Shown in pieces: positions 32,770 to 41,937 of a DNA stretch of 64,000 nt. Positions within the stretch are counted from its first letter, which is position 1, and every line of letters starts with the position of its first letter. Position numbers and translations under genes: made by a program. This DNA is from Amycolatopsis pittospori (lineage in GTDB: Bacteria; Actinomycetota; Actinomycetes; Mycobacteriales; Pseudonocardiaceae), in contig NZ_JACBXD010000023.1 in the NCBI RefSeq assembly GCF_013870525.1, positions 1 through 64,000 on the forward strand. Reading direction: 5' to 3'. A model generated the notes under the pieces. That model worked only from the letters and a program-made list of their open reading frames with translations, made no database searches and was not told the DNA's origin.

Positions 32770-34202
32770 TCGTCGTCCGGGCCGTCGCGGCGGATCCGGC
32801 GGGCTTCCTTGCGCTCGGAGGCACCGATCCGGTTGTTGTTCTCCAGCCGGACGTCCGTGCCGCGGCCGGACAGGTGCACCGCGACACCGGCGGGCGTCGA
32901 CGGCTCCCACTCGAACTGGACGTCGCCGATGGTGACCGGGCTTCCCGGGACGGCGCCCTTCTTCGCCAGCGCCTCTTCGACACCGAGCCGCTGGAGCCGG
33001 TCCGCGAGGTAGCCGACGGCCTCGTCGTTGCCGAAGCTCGTCTGGCGGATCCACCGCTCCGGACGGACACCGCGCACGATGAACGCGCCGTCCTCCTCGG
33101 GGTCGATCTCGACGGTGAAACCGGCGTCGTCGACGGCCATCGGCCGCAGCACGACCTTCTCCGGCTCCGGCTCGGGCTGCTCGGCGCGGTACTTCTCGAC
33201 CACGGCGGCGAGCGCGTAGGTCAGTTCCCGCAAGCCTTGCCGCGACGCCGTGGAGATCTCGAACACACTGAGCCCGCGGGCTTCCAGTTCCGGGCGCACG
33301 AACTCGGCGAGTTCGGCGGCGTCCGGGACGTCGATCTTGTTGAGCACCACCACTCGCGGCCGGTCGGCGAGGTTCCCACCGAGGCTCGGCGTGTAGCGGG
33401 CGAGTTCTTCTTCGAGAGCGTCCATATCGGACAGCGGGTCGCGGCCGGGCTCGAAGGTGGCGCAGTCGATGACGTGCACCAGCACCGCGCACCGCTCGAT
33501 GTGACGGAGGAAGTCGAGGCCGAGGCCCTTGCCCTCGCTCGCGCCGGGGATCAGGCCGGGGACGTCGGCCATGGTGAACACGGTCGATCCTGCGGTGATC
33601 ACGCCCAGGTTCGGCACCAGGGTGGTGAACGGGTAGTCGGCGATCTTCGGCTTGGCCGCGGACAGCACCGAGATCAGCGACGACTTGCCCGCGGACGGGA
33701 AGCCGAGCAGGCCGACGTCGGCGACCGAACGCAGTTCCAGGACGAGGTCGCGGCTCTCCCCCGGCTCGCCCAGCAGCGCGAACCCGGGCGCGCGGCGGGC
33801 CTTGGAGGCCAGCGACGCGTTACCGAGGCCGCCACGGCCGCCCTGAGCGGCGACGAAGGTGGTGCCGGGGCCGACCAGGTCGGCCAGGATCTCGCCGTCC
33901 TCGGTCATCACGACGGTGCCGGACGGGACGCGCATCTCCAGCGTCTCCCCCGCGGCGCCGGCGCGGTTGCCGCCCTGGCCCAGTTTGCCGTTGCCGGCGC
34001 GGGCGTGCGGGCGGAAGTGGAAGTCGAGCAGCGTGTGGACGTTCGGGTCGACGATCAGCAGGACGTCGCCGCCGTTGCCGCCGTTGCCGCCGTCCGGGCC
34101 GCCGAGGGGCTTGAACTTCTCGCGGTGCACCGAGGCGCAGCCGTTCCCACCGTCACCGGCGGTCAGATGGATCACCGCGCGGTCCACGAAACGGGACGCC
34201 AT
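32766..34202 (-). CDS. obgE: GTPase Obg/CgtA
   Basis: 478 residues with three domains: the glycine-rich Obg fold ([26 protein letters not shown], about 1-160), the G domain ([39 protein letters not shown]) and the C-terminal OCT domain found in Gram-positives ([24 protein letters not shown] onward). It binds the 50S subunit and coordinates ribosome assembly with the stringent response. It follows rpmA but is separated by a strong terminator, so it and proB need their own promoter near 34203-34245. Confidence 0.97.
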   Translation of the reverse strand: MASRFVDRAVIHLTAGDGGNGCASVHREKFKPLGGPDGGNGGNGGDVLLIVDPNVHTLLDFHFRPHARAGNGKLGQGGNRAGAAGETLEMRVPSGTVVMTEDGEILADLVGPGTTFVAAQGGRGGLGNASLASKARRAPGFALLGEPGESRDLVLELRSVADVGLLGFPSAGKSSLISVLSAAKPKIADYPFTTLVPNLGVITAGSTVFTMADVPGLIPGASEGKGLGLDFLRHIERCAVLVHVIDCATFEPGRDPLSDMDALEEELARYTPSLGGNLADRPRVVVLNKIDVPDAAELAEFVRPELEARGLSVFEISTASRQGLRELTYALAAVVEKYRAEQPEPEPEKVVLRPMAVDDAGFTVEIDPEEDGAFIVRGVRPERWIRQTSFGNDEAVGYLADRLQRLGVEEALAKKGAVPGSPVTIGDVQFEWEPSTPAGVAVHLSGRGTDVRLENNNRIGASERKEARRIRRDGPDDE

Positions 34203-34245
34203 GACTTGCCTCTTTCACTCTTGAGAAGGGGGATACATAAAACAA

Positions 34246-34283
34246 ACGAGGGGTGGGCCCGGATATTCCGGCCCACCCCTCGT
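34246..34283 (-). terminator. Intrinsic terminator of the rplU-rpmA operon
   Basis: ACGAGGGGTGGGCC (34246-34259) pairs with GGCCCACCCCTCGT (34270-34283). Reading on the minus strand the stem is followed by GTTTGTTTTATG, a clear T-rich tail. This is one of few U-tract terminators in the window and separates the ribosomal genes from obgE. Confidence 0.92.
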
Positions 34284-34309
34284 CAGAGGTTCTAACTAGA
34301 AGCCGAAAT

Positions 34310-34567
34310 TCAGGCTTCGGACGGCACGATGTTGACCGTCTTGCGACCACGCTTCTCGCCGAACTGGACCGCACCGGCGGCCAGCGCGAACAGCGTGTCG
34401 TCGCCGCCACGGCCGACGTTCACACCGGGGTGGAACTTGGTGCCACGCTGGCGGATGAGGATCTCGCCCGCGTTGACTTCCTGGCCGCCGAACCGCTTGA
34501 CGCCCAGGCGCTGCGCGTTCGAATCGCGACCGTTGCGGGAGCTGGACGCACCCTTCTTGTGAGCCAT
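34310..34567 (-). CDS. rpmA: 50S ribosomal protein L27
   Basis: 85 residues: [62 protein letters not shown]27 sits near the peptidyl-transferase centre and contacts the P-site tRNA. The initiator is followed directly by AHKKGASS, without the Firmicutes-type cleavable N-terminus. Second gene of the rplU-rpmA operon. Confidence 0.98.
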   Translation of the reverse strand: MAHKKGASSSRNGRDSNAQRLGVKRFGGQEVNAGEILIRQRGTKFHPGVNVGRGGDDTLFALAAGAVQFGEKRGRKTVNIVPSEA

Positions 34568-34605
34568 AGCTCAGTCCTCTTTCTGACGAAGATCCGGAGA
34601 AAGTC

Positions 34606-34920
34606 CTACTTGGAGATGCCGGTGACCTCGACGCGGGTCAGCTTCTGCCGGTGACCCTGGCGCTTGTGGTAGCCGGTCTTGTTCTTGAACTTGTGGATCC
34701 GGATCTTCGGACCCTTGGTCTGCTCGACGACCTTGCCGGTGACCGAGACCTTCGCCAGCGCGTCGGCGTCCGTGGTGACGTCGCCACCGTCCACAAAAAG
34801 GACTGCGGGGAAGGTGTGCTCGGTACCCGGCTCGCCTTCGAGCTTCTCGACCTCGACGACGTCGCCGACGGCCACCTTGTACTGCTTGCCGCCAGTCTTG
34901 ACGATCGCGTACGCCGACAC
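34606..34920 (-). CDS. rplU: 50S ribosomal protein L21
   Basis: 104 residues from GTG 34920, chosen because GGAGA is 6 bases upstream and [26 protein letters not shown] then aligns with L21 from its first strand. [22 protein letters not shown] is the conserved C-terminal 23S rRNA-binding part. Leads the operon with rpmA; promoter expected in 34921-35045. Confidence 0.97.
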   Translation of the reverse strand: MSAYAIVKTGGKQYKVAVGDVVEVEKLEGEPGTEHTFPAVLFVDGGDVTTDADALAKVSVTGKVVEQTKGPKIRIHKFKNKTGYHKRQGHRQKLTRVEVTGISK

Positions 34921-35045
34921 GGAAGTCTCCTGCTTACTCGACAACGGGTGGGGGCTTGCGTGACCGGCCCACCGGATCTCTCTCGGCGGTCCAAGGTCTG
35001 CGCAAGGTGCCCGCCTCTAATGGCGGGCCGCTCTACAGGTTACGG

Positions 35046-35079
35046 GGGGCTCCCCGGTGCGATCACACCGGGGTGCCCC
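35046..35079 (-). terminator. Hairpin downstream of rne
   Basis: CCCCGGTG (35052-35059) pairs with CACCGGGG (35066-35073) around CGATCA, and GGGG (35046-35049) with CCCC (35076-35079) after a 2-base internal loop. It starts 11 bases past the rne stop, separating rne from rplU. Confidence 0.75.
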
Positions 35080-35089
35080 TCGGTGTTCA

Positions 35090-38000
35090 CTAGCTCTTTT
35101 CCGACGCCTTGACCGGGGGACCGGCCGGCCGTGAGGCCGCACGTCGCGGACGACGGCGGGTGGTGGAGCGCCCGGCCGGGGCCGGGACGTCCACGTCGGG
35201 TTCGTTCTCCTCCGGCGCCGCCGGAGCCTCGGGCTCGGCGGGCTTTTCGGAAACCTCAGGTGTCGCAACGGTCTCAGGAGTCACCGGGACCTCGGGGGCA
35301 TCGGGTTCCGGACCGGTTTCCCCGACGACCGCGATCTCTTCTTCGCGCTCCGCCGGGGCTTCGTCGTCCGGCGTCGTCACCGGTTCACCGGCGAGTTCCG
35401 TGGCGGGCGCCTCGGCGACCGGCTCGGAAACCGGCTCAGCGGCCGCCTCGGCCGCCTGCTCGACGGTCTCCCGGGAAACGGGCCCCGTCGCCGCTTCGAC
35501 CGGCTCAGCGGACTCGCTGGGCCGCTCGGCGGCCGGAGCGTGGCCGTTGAGCGCGGCACCCTCGACGTTCTCGGTGACATCGTTCGGGTGGTCGCCCTTG
35601 ACCGCCTTGGAGGCGGCGTTGGCCATGGCCTGCACCGCGGTGACCACCGATTCCCGCTGCTCAGGGGTGGGCTGCGGGGCGTCGGCCTTGGGCGCGGCGG
35701 GCTCGGGCTGCTGCTGGGCCTGCGGCGCCTGCTGCTGCTCTTCGCCCTTGCCGCGGTTGCGGGAACGCCGGGAGCCCTGCTGCTGCTCCTTGCCGCCACC
35801 ACCACCGTTGCCACCACCGTGGTTGTGCCCGTTGCCGCCGCCGGCGGTGCGCTGCGGCTCGGTCGAGACGACCACGCCGCGGCCCTTGCAGTGCTCACAC
35901 GGCGTCGAGAACGCCTCGAGCAGCCCGGTGCCGATCTTCTTACGGGTCATCTGCACCAGGCCGAGCGAGGTGACCTCGGCGACCTGGTGGCGGGTGCGGT
36001 CCCGGCCGAGGCATTCGGTCAGACGGCGCAGCACCAGCTCACGGTTGGATTCGAGCACCATGTCGATGAAGTCGATGACGATGATGCCGCCGATGTCCCG
36101 GAGCCGGAGCTGGCGGACGATCTCCTCCGCCGACTCCAGGTTGTTCCTGGTCACCGTCTCTTCGAGGTTTCCACCCGAACCGGTGAACTTGCCGGTGTTG
36201 ACGTCGATGACCGTCATCGCCTCGGTGCGGTCGATGACCAGGTAACCACCCGAAGGCAGCCAGACCTTGCGGTCGAGCGCCTTGGTGATCTGCTCGTCGA
36301 TGCGGTGGTCGGCGAAGGCCGAACCGGTGCCCGTGTACCGCTTGACCCGGTCGGCCAGGTCCGGCGCCACGTGCTGCACGTAGTTGTAGATGGTGTCCCA
36401 GGCCTTGTCGCCCTGGATCTCCAGCTTGGCGAAGTCCTCGGTGAACAGGTCGCGCACGACCTTGACCAGCAGGTCCGGCTCTTCGTAGAGCATGACCGGG
36501 GCGCTGCTCTTCTTGCCGGTGCCGCCCGCTTCGGCCTTCTCCTTGATGACGTCCCACTGCGCCTTGAGGCGGCGGACGTCGCGGTCCAGCTCCTCCTCGC
36601 TGATGCCCTCCGAGGCGGTGCGGATGATCACACCGGCGTCCTCGGGAACGATGCGCTTGAGAATGTCCTTCAGACGGCGGCGCTCGTTCTCCGGCAGCTT
36701 CCGGGAGATACCGGTGGCACCGCCGGCGGGCACGTACACCAGGAAGCGGCCCGGCAGCGAGATCTGCGTGGTCAGCCGGGCCCCCTTGTGCCCGACCGGG
36801 TCCTTGGTGACCTGGACCAGCACGGAGTCGCCGGTGGAGAGCGCCTGCTCGATCTTGCGGGCCTTGCCCTCGAGACCGGCGGCGTCCCAGTCGACCTCAC
36901 CGGCGTAGAGCACGGCGTTGCGGCCGCGGCCGATGTCGATGAAGGCGGCCTCCATCGAGGGCAGCACGTTCTGGACACGGCCCAGGTAGACGTTGCCGAC
37001 GATCGAGCCGGTGCCCGACGAGGTCACGAAGTGCTCGCACAGCACGCCGTCCTCGAGCACGCCGATCTGCGTGGAGTCGCCCTTCTCGGCGACGACCATG
37101 GCGCGCTCGACCGACTCGCGGCGGGCGAGGAACTCGGCCTCGGACAGGATCGGCGCGCGACGACGACCGGCCTCGCGGCCGTCACGGCGGCGCTGACGCT
37201 TGGCCTCGAGCCGGGTCGAGCCGCGCACGCTGCGCACCTCGTCGCGGGCGGGGCGCTCGGTCTCGGCGGCCTTGGCCTGACGCACGTGGACGACCGTGTT
37301 GGGCGGGTCGTCGGTGGTGGACTCGACGTTGTCGTCGTCCCCGCCCTTGCGGCGACGGCGACGGCGACGGCGCTTGCTGCCCCCGTCGGAATCGCCGTCA
37401 TTGTCCGAATCGGACTCGGCGGAAGCCTCTTCGGCGTTCTCGGACTCGGCCTCTTCGGGCTCGTTGTCCTTGGTGTCCTTGTCCTTCGCGCGCTGCTGAC
37501 GGCCGCGCGGGGCTCGCGGCTCTTCGGCCTGCTCGTCCTCGTTCTCGACGTCGGCCGAGTTCTCGTCGCCGCCCTTGCCGCGGCCACGGCCGCGACGTCC
37601 GCGACGGCGACGGCGACGGCCGTTGGCGTCGTCACCGTCGTCGTCGGCGCCCTGGCGGTCGGACTGCTCGGTCTGCGTCTCGTCCTCGTCGGACGTGGTC
37701 TCTTCGGTCTCGGTGAAGGCCGGCTCCGGCTTGCGGACGGGCTTCGCCGTGACGGGCTCCGGCGGCAGGAAAACCGGCGACGGCGCCGCGAACACGGGAA
37801 CGTGCACGGCGGCCTTCGACGGCCGGGTCGTCCGCTGCGGCGGCTCCGGCGTCACCGGGGCGGCCAGCGCGGGCGGAACGCGCCGAGAAGGAGCCTCCGC
37901 CTGCGGAGCGTTCTCTGCCTTGACCTCGGGCTTCGACTCGGCCTTGACGGCTTCGGGGGCCTTGGCGGCTTCCGGCTCGGGCGTGGCCGGGGTCTCACTG

Positions 38001-38323
38001 ACGCGAGCCTCGGTGACGCGCGTCTCAGCGACGGGCGCCTCGACGTCGGCGGCCTCGGCGGCCGGTGCCGCAGGGGTCTCGGGCTCGTCTCCGCCGGCGA
38101 GGGCTTCGGCGAGCTTGATGGCCACATCGCGGGTGACGCTGGACTGCGCGCTGCGGACGGTCTCGCCGAGCTCACCGAGCTTGGCCATCAGTTCACGGCT
38201 GTTGGATCCCAGGAGCTTCGCCAGGGCGTGCACCCGGATCCGGGGAGGCAGTTCGGCCAGCTGGCCTGCGATGGGTGTGGCGGTATTCCCGCCGGTGACG
38301 GCGGGTGTGTCCGCGTTCGACAT
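35090..38323 (-). CDS. rne: Ribonuclease E/G with long acidic and arginine-rich extensions
   Basis: 1077 residues from ATG 38323 behind GGAGGAG. Residues about 20-75 (ELPPRIRVHALAKLLGSNSRELMAKL) resemble the IF-2 N-terminal winged domain. A low-complexity Ala/Glu/Arg/Asp region runs to about 415. The catalytic core follows: S1 domain with NVYLGRVQNVLPSMEAAFIDIG (about 440), then DVRRLKAQWDVI, MTVIDVNTGKF, IIVIDFIDM and the Zn-link STPCEHCKGRG (about 806-816). The tail (820-1077) is Gln/Pro/Ala/Glu-rich. Like mycobacterial RNase E, the core lies between disordered arms that presumably scaffold a degradosome. Initiates mRNA decay and rRNA processing. Confidence 0.96.
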   Translation of the reverse strand: MSNADTPAVTGGNTATPIAGQLAELPPRIRVHALAKLLGSNSRELMAKLGELGETVRSAQSSVTRDVAIKLAEALAGGDEPETPAAPAAEAADVEAPVAETRVTEARVSETPATPEPEAAKAPEAVKAESKPEVKAENAPQAEAPSRRVPPALAAPVTPEPPQRTTRPSKAAVHVPVFAAPSPVFLPPEPVTAKPVRKPEPAFTETEETTSDEDETQTEQSDRQGADDDGDDANGRRRRRRGRRGRGRGKGGDENSADVENEDEQAEEPRAPRGRQQRAKDKDTKDNEPEEAESENAEEASAESDSDNDGDSDGGSKRRRRRRRRKGGDDDNVESTTDDPPNTVVHVRQAKAAETERPARDEVRSVRGSTRLEAKRQRRRDGREAGRRRAPILSEAEFLARRESVERAMVVAEKGDSTQIGVLEDGVLCEHFVTSSGTGSIVGNVYLGRVQNVLPSMEAAFIDIGRGRNAVLYAGEVDWDAAGLEGKARKIEQALSTGDSVLVQVTKDPVGHKGARLTTQISLPGRFLVYVPAGGATGISRKLPENERRRLKDILKRIVPEDAGVIIRTASEGISEEELDRDVRRLKAQWDVIKEKAEAGGTGKKSSAPVMLYEEPDLLVKVVRDLFTEDFAKLEIQGDKAWDTIYNYVQHVAPDLADRVKRYTGTGSAFADHRIDEQITKALDRKVWLPSGGYLVIDRTEAMTVIDVNTGKFTGSGGNLEETVTRNNLESAEEIVRQLRLRDIGGIIVIDFIDMVLESNRELVLRRLTECLGRDRTRHQVAEVTSLGLVQMTRKKIGTGLLEAFSTPCEHCKGRGVVVSTEPQRTAGGGNGHNHGGGNGGGGGKEQQQGSRRSRNRGKGEEQQQAPQAQQQPEPAAPKADAPQPTPEQRESVVTAVQAMANAASKAVKGDHPNDVTENVEGAALNGHAPAAERPSESAEPVEAATGPVSRETVEQAAEAAAEPVSEPVAEAPATELAGEPVTTPDDEAPAEREEEIAVVGETGPEPDAPEVPVTPETVATPEVSEKPAEPEAPAAPEENEPDVDVPAPAGRSTTRRRPRRAASRPAGPPVKASEKS

Positions 38324-38853
38324 ATATCTCCTCCGCCCCCGGGCGCGTCGGCAGGCTTTCACCGGCTCGACGCGGCCGCGCAGGGGCCCCTTTCTGTTCG
38401 TTCCGCCGTGGTGGTCACCAGCAGCGGGAATCCTTGCCCGGCACCGCGACGGCGCCGGGGTTGTCCGGGCGCCGCACACGGCTGAAGGTCTACTCGGCGG
38501 AGCGCTGGCCACGTTCGCGACATCGGGCCGCCCGCCACGTCGTCGAGCCGCATGCAGCGGCGACGCGTGTGGAGGATGTGCAGCACACCACCGGGCCACG
38601 AGACCGCGAGCGCCACCTCTCACGTGTGCCCGTCGGCCAGCGGCCACCGCGAGTATCCCACACCCCGGCCCCACTCCGGTGTACTCGGTGCCACAGGCCT
38701 GACTCCCGGGCGCGCCGCGACCACCGGCCGGGCGAACTTCGCGAGAGAGCTTGTCGACCCGGCCGAGGGTGGCTAGCGTGCCGCTCGGGGGTGCCGAAGC
38801 CCAGCCCAGCCCAGGCGATCCCCGTAGTCCCCTGTTCTCCGGTGGGAGGTCCG
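38324..38853. other. 530-base intergenic region between rne and the subtilase gene
   Basis: This divergent region must hold the rne promoter and 5' leader and the protease promoter. I see no gene; frames crossing it lack sensible protein. GGAGGAG (minus strand, just upstream of 38323) and GGGAGG (38844-38849) are the two ribosome-binding sites. RNase E leaders are often long and self-regulating in other bacteria, so the length may matter, but no defined hairpin series was identified. Confidence 0.5.
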
Positions 38854-40284
38854 GTGTCCCTGCTGGGGCGGTCCCTGCGAGCGGCCGTGTGCGCCTTCAT
38901 GGTGCTCTGCGGTTCGGTCTCGGCCGTCGTGACGGCCGAGGCGGCGCCTTCGTGCCATCCCGAAGGCCGGTCCTTGCGGTACGTCGTCGCCTTCGACCGG
39001 GGCACCACCGAAGCCGAGGCCAGGGCCGCCGTCACCGGCGGTTGCGGCACCACGACGATCTACTACCCGCAGATCGCGGTGGCCGTGGCGACCTCGGCCG
39101 ACCGGGACTTCGCCGAGCTGGTCCGGCCCGCCGCGGCGTTCAGCGCGCAGGCCGAACGGCTGGCGGTGCAGCGGGCCAACGGCACGCCGTCGCCCAGATC
39201 CGCCCCGGTGCGCGCCGAGCTCGAACCGACGGATCCGGCGAAGGTGCCCACCGCCGACCGCACCGACGAGCAATGGGACATGCGCGTGATCGGCGCCGAC
39301 AAGGCCCACGCGATCGAGCCGGGCAGCCGGAGGGTCGTCGTCGGCGTTCTCGACTCCGGTGTCGACCCGGCGCATCCCGAACTCACGGCCGCCCTCGACC
39401 CGGACGCGTCCGCCGGCTGCCTGAGCGGCGCTCCCGACCGGAACTGGGCCGCGACGACGTCGGCGCACGGCACCCATGTCGCGGGTGTGATCGCCGCGGC
39501 CGACGACGGTAAGGGCATCACCGGGGTGGCCCCGGGCGTGCGGATCGCCTCGGTGAAGGTGATCGACGACCGCGGGTACGCCGATCCCGAAGCCGCCGTC
39601 TGCGGGCTGATGTGGGCGGCGTCACACGGCATGGCCGTGACGAACAGCAGCTACTTCGTCGATCCGTGGTCGCTCTCCTGCGCGCGCGACGACGAGCGGG
39701 GCGTGGTGAACGAGGTGATGGCCCGCGCCGTAGAGTACGCGACGTCGGCGGGCACGCTCAACGTCGCGGCGGCCACCAACGAGGCCGTGGGCCTGGTGCC
39801 GTCCCCGCGTTCCGGGGTCAAGGTCCGGGGTGACGGCTGTCAGGCGCTCCCCGCCGGACTGCGCGACGTCGTCGCCGTGTCCTCGGTGAGCGCGGAGCGG
39901 GTCAAGGCGGGCTACAGCTCGTACGGACTGGGCGTGATCGACGTGACCGCGCCCGGCGGCGAGGCCGGGCAGTGCGTGCTGTCGACCGTCCCCGGCGGGT
40001 ACGCACCGCTGTGCGGGACGTCGATGGCTTCGCCGCACGTCGCCGGCGTCGCGGCACTGCTCGCTTCGGAACATCCGGGCTATGGGGCCCGTCAGCTGAA
40101 GCGGACGCTGGACGGGCAGGCGACACCGATCGCGTGCCCCGCCGACTACGACCTGACCGGTGACGGCTCGCAGGACGCCTACTGCAACGGGTACGCGGGG
40201 TTCAACGGCTTCTACGGGCACGGGCTGGTCGACGCGCTGGCCGCGGTGGCGCCACGGGTGACGGGCTCGAACCCGGCTCGCTGA
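38854..40284 (+). CDS. Secreted S8 (subtilisin-like) serine protease
   Basis: 476 residues from GTG 38854 with GGGAGG 4 bases upstream. Signal peptide about 1-31. Residues 35-125 form a propeptide-like domain (LRYVVAFDRGTTEAEARAAVTGGCG). The triad is Asp about 166 in VVVGVLDSGVDPAHPEL, His about 205 in AHGTHVAGVIAA and Ser about 390 in CGTSMASPHVAGVAALL, with the oxyanion Asn in AAATNEA. The C-terminus contains DYDLTGDGSQDAYC and GHGLVDALAA with paired cysteines, and no membrane anchor, so it is released, unlike mycosins. Function: extracellular proteolysis. Confidence 0.92.
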   Translation: MSLLGRSLRAAVCAFMVLCGSVSAVVTAEAAPSCHPEGRSLRYVVAFDRGTTEAEARAAVTGGCGTTTIYYPQIAVAVATSADRDFAELVRPAAAFSAQAERLAVQRANGTPSPRSAPVRAELEPTDPAKVPTADRTDEQWDMRVIGADKAHAIEPGSRRVVVGVLDSGVDPAHPELTAALDPDASAGCLSGAPDRNWAATTSAHGTHVAGVIAAADDGKGITGVAPGVRIASVKVIDDRGYADPEAAVCGLMWAASHGMAVTNSSYFVDPWSLSCARDDERGVVNEVMARAVEYATSAGTLNVAAATNEAVGLVPSPRSGVKVRGDGCQALPAGLRDVVAVSSVSAERVKAGYSSYGLGVIDVTAPGGEAGQCVLSTVPGGYAPLCGTSMASPHVAGVAALLASEHPGYGARQLKRTLDGQATPIACPADYDLTGDGSQDAYCNGYAGFNGFYGHGLVDALAAVAPRVTGSNPAR

Positions 40285-40292
40285 CCTCCGGA

Positions 40293-41120
40293 TCAGCGCA
40301 GCAGCAGTTTCCCGAACCGCCGCGACGCCCCGTAGATCCCGACCGCCGCCAGTGCCACCAGGTACGCCACGTTCCCGAGCATGCCCCACGAAAGCACGCC
40401 GACCGAAAGCCCTCGCATCAGCTCGATCCCGTGGTACAGCGGGAAGATCCGCACGATCCACTGGATCGCCTCGGGGTAGACCGAAAGCGGGTAGAACGTC
40501 GTGGAGAACAGGAACAGCGGCATCAGCACGAGGTTGATGTAGTCGAATTGCGACACCGACCGCAGGAAGGTCACCAGCACGATCCCGATGGCGGAGAAGG
40601 CCATCGCGACCAGTAAGGCCGCCGGGATCATCAGCACCGCCCACCAGGAATCGGGCAGCCCCATCGCGGTCATCACGCCGAGGAAGGTGACCGAGTAGAT
40701 CCCGCCGCGCAGTACCGACCAGCCGACCTCGCCGAGCGCGATGTCGAGCGGCCCGATCGGGGTGGCGAGCATGGCGTCGTACAGCTTCGCGTACTTCAGT
40801 TTGAAGAACAGGTTGTACGTGGAGTCCATGATCGCGCCGTTCATCGCCGACGCCGCGAGCAGGCCGGGCGCGACGAAGGCGACGTAGGTCATGGTCTGCC
40901 CGCCGGGCCCGATGACCTCGCCGACGAGTTTGCCGAAGCCGAGCTGGAAGGCCATCAGGTAGAACAGCGGCTCGAAGGCGCCGGACACGAACAGCATCCA
41001 GACGTGCGAGTAGGTCAGGAAGGTGCGTTCCAGCACGGCCTTCGACCGGCCGCTGTACATCGCGGGCGGCAGGACGCGCAGCAGCACCCCGCGCCGCGGT
41101 GCCTGGGTGAGAACAGCCAC
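40293..41120 (-). CDS. ABC-2 type transporter permease (exporter), second subunit
   Basis: 275 residues with six TM helices: FLTYSHVWMLFVSGAFEPLFYLMAFQLGFG, YVAFVAPGLLAASAMNGAIMDSTYNLFFKL, and the ABC2 C-terminal signature FDYINLVLMPLFLFSTTFYPLSVYPEAIQWIVRIFPLYHGIELMRGL. Starts at GTG 41120, one base after the stop of the preceding permease. Together they form a heterodimeric channel for the DrrA-like ATPase. Substrate may be a drug, glycolipid or polysaccharide precursor. Confidence 0.88.
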   Translation of the reverse strand: MAVLTQAPRRGVLLRVLPPAMYSGRSKAVLERTFLTYSHVWMLFVSGAFEPLFYLMAFQLGFGKLVGEVIGPGGQTMTYVAFVAPGLLAASAMNGAIMDSTYNLFFKLKYAKLYDAMLATPIGPLDIALGEVGWSVLRGGIYSVTFLGVMTAMGLPDSWWAVLMIPAALLVAMAFSAIGIVLVTFLRSVSQFDYINLVLMPLFLFSTTFYPLSVYPEAIQWIVRIFPLYHGIELMRGLSVGVLSWGMLGNVAYLVALAAVGIYGASRRFGKLLLR

Positions 41121-41121
41121 G

Positions 41122-41937
41122 TCAGACCACCAGCCGTCGGTAGAAGTACTTGTGCGCCAAGGCCCAGCCCACTCCGGCCAAGACGACCAGGAAGGCGAGG
41201 TGCCCCAGGGTGGCGAGTGGGCCGACGGTGCCGAGGCTGACCGCCCTGGCGGCCTCGTTCCCGTGCCACAGCGGGGAAAGCCACGCGATCCACATCAACG
41301 GGTCCGGGAGTTCGTCGATCGGGAAGAACGTGCCGGAGAACAACGTCATCGGGATCAGGATGAACCGGAACACCAGACCGAAGCGCGAACCCTCGTCGTA
41401 GGTGGTCGCGGCCAGCGCCATCACCGGGGTGCCACAGGCGATCCCGGTGAGCACCCCGATCAGGATGACGGCGAGTACGCCGAAACTCGTCCACGAGCCG
41501 AACAGGGCCGCGATGACGGCGTAGATCGAACCGGCCAGCCCCAGCCGGATCGCGACCCAGATGATCTGGCTGCCGAGTACCTGCCCCGGCGTGATCGGGC
41601 TCGCGGTGACGGCGACATAGCTCTGCTGCCATTTGAACCCGGACAGCACCGGGTAGCTCGACTCCCCCACCGCCAGCTGCGCGGCGCCCGCGACGAGCAG
41701 CGCGGGCGCGACGTATTCGAGGTACGAGAACCCGCTCGTCGCGGCTCCTGCCTGCACCTGCGAGCCGAAGCCGAGTCCCATCGCGGCCAGGAACAGCACC
41801 GGCTGCAGACCCGTCGAGTACAACGTGGACAGCCAGTACCGGCGGTACCACATCCAGTACCCCTCGACCCGCAGCCAGGCACCCAGCCAGGTCGAGACCA
41901 CGCGGCCCGTCGAGGCCTTCGTCTCCGCTGTGGTCAT
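41122..41937 (-). CDS. ABC-2 type transporter permease (exporter), first subunit
   Basis: 271 residues from ATG 41937, sharing one base with the ATPase stop (TGATG). Six TM helices with YWLSTLYSTGLQPVLFLAAMGLGFGSQV, the middle FSYLEYVAPALLVAGAAQLAVGESSYPVLSGFKW and the C-terminal FSGTFFPIDELPDPLMWIAWLSPLWHGNEAAR. About half similar in layout to its partner at 40293, consistent with duplication. Daunorubicin-type (DrrB) exporters have this arrangement. Confidence 0.88.
   Translation of the reverse strand: MTTAETKASTGRVVSTWLGAWLRVEGYWMWYRRYWLSTLYSTGLQPVLFLAAMGLGFGSQVQAGAATSGFSYLEYVAPALLVAGAAQLAVGESSYPVLSGFKWQQSYVAVTASPITPGQVLGSQIIWVAIRLGLAGSIYAVIAALFGSWTSFGVLAVILIGVLTGIACGTPVMALAATTYDEGSRFGLVFRFILIPMTLFSGTFFPIDELPDPLMWIAWLSPLWHGNEAARAVSLGTVGPLATLGHLAFLVVLAGVGWALAHKYFYRRLVV

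Noticed and set aside
35540..38485. 981-residue open frame antisense to rne
   Set aside because: It is a GC-bias shadow of rne with low-complexity Val/Leu/Gly/Arg content and no recognisable domain. The rne frame has strong motifs over the whole stretch.
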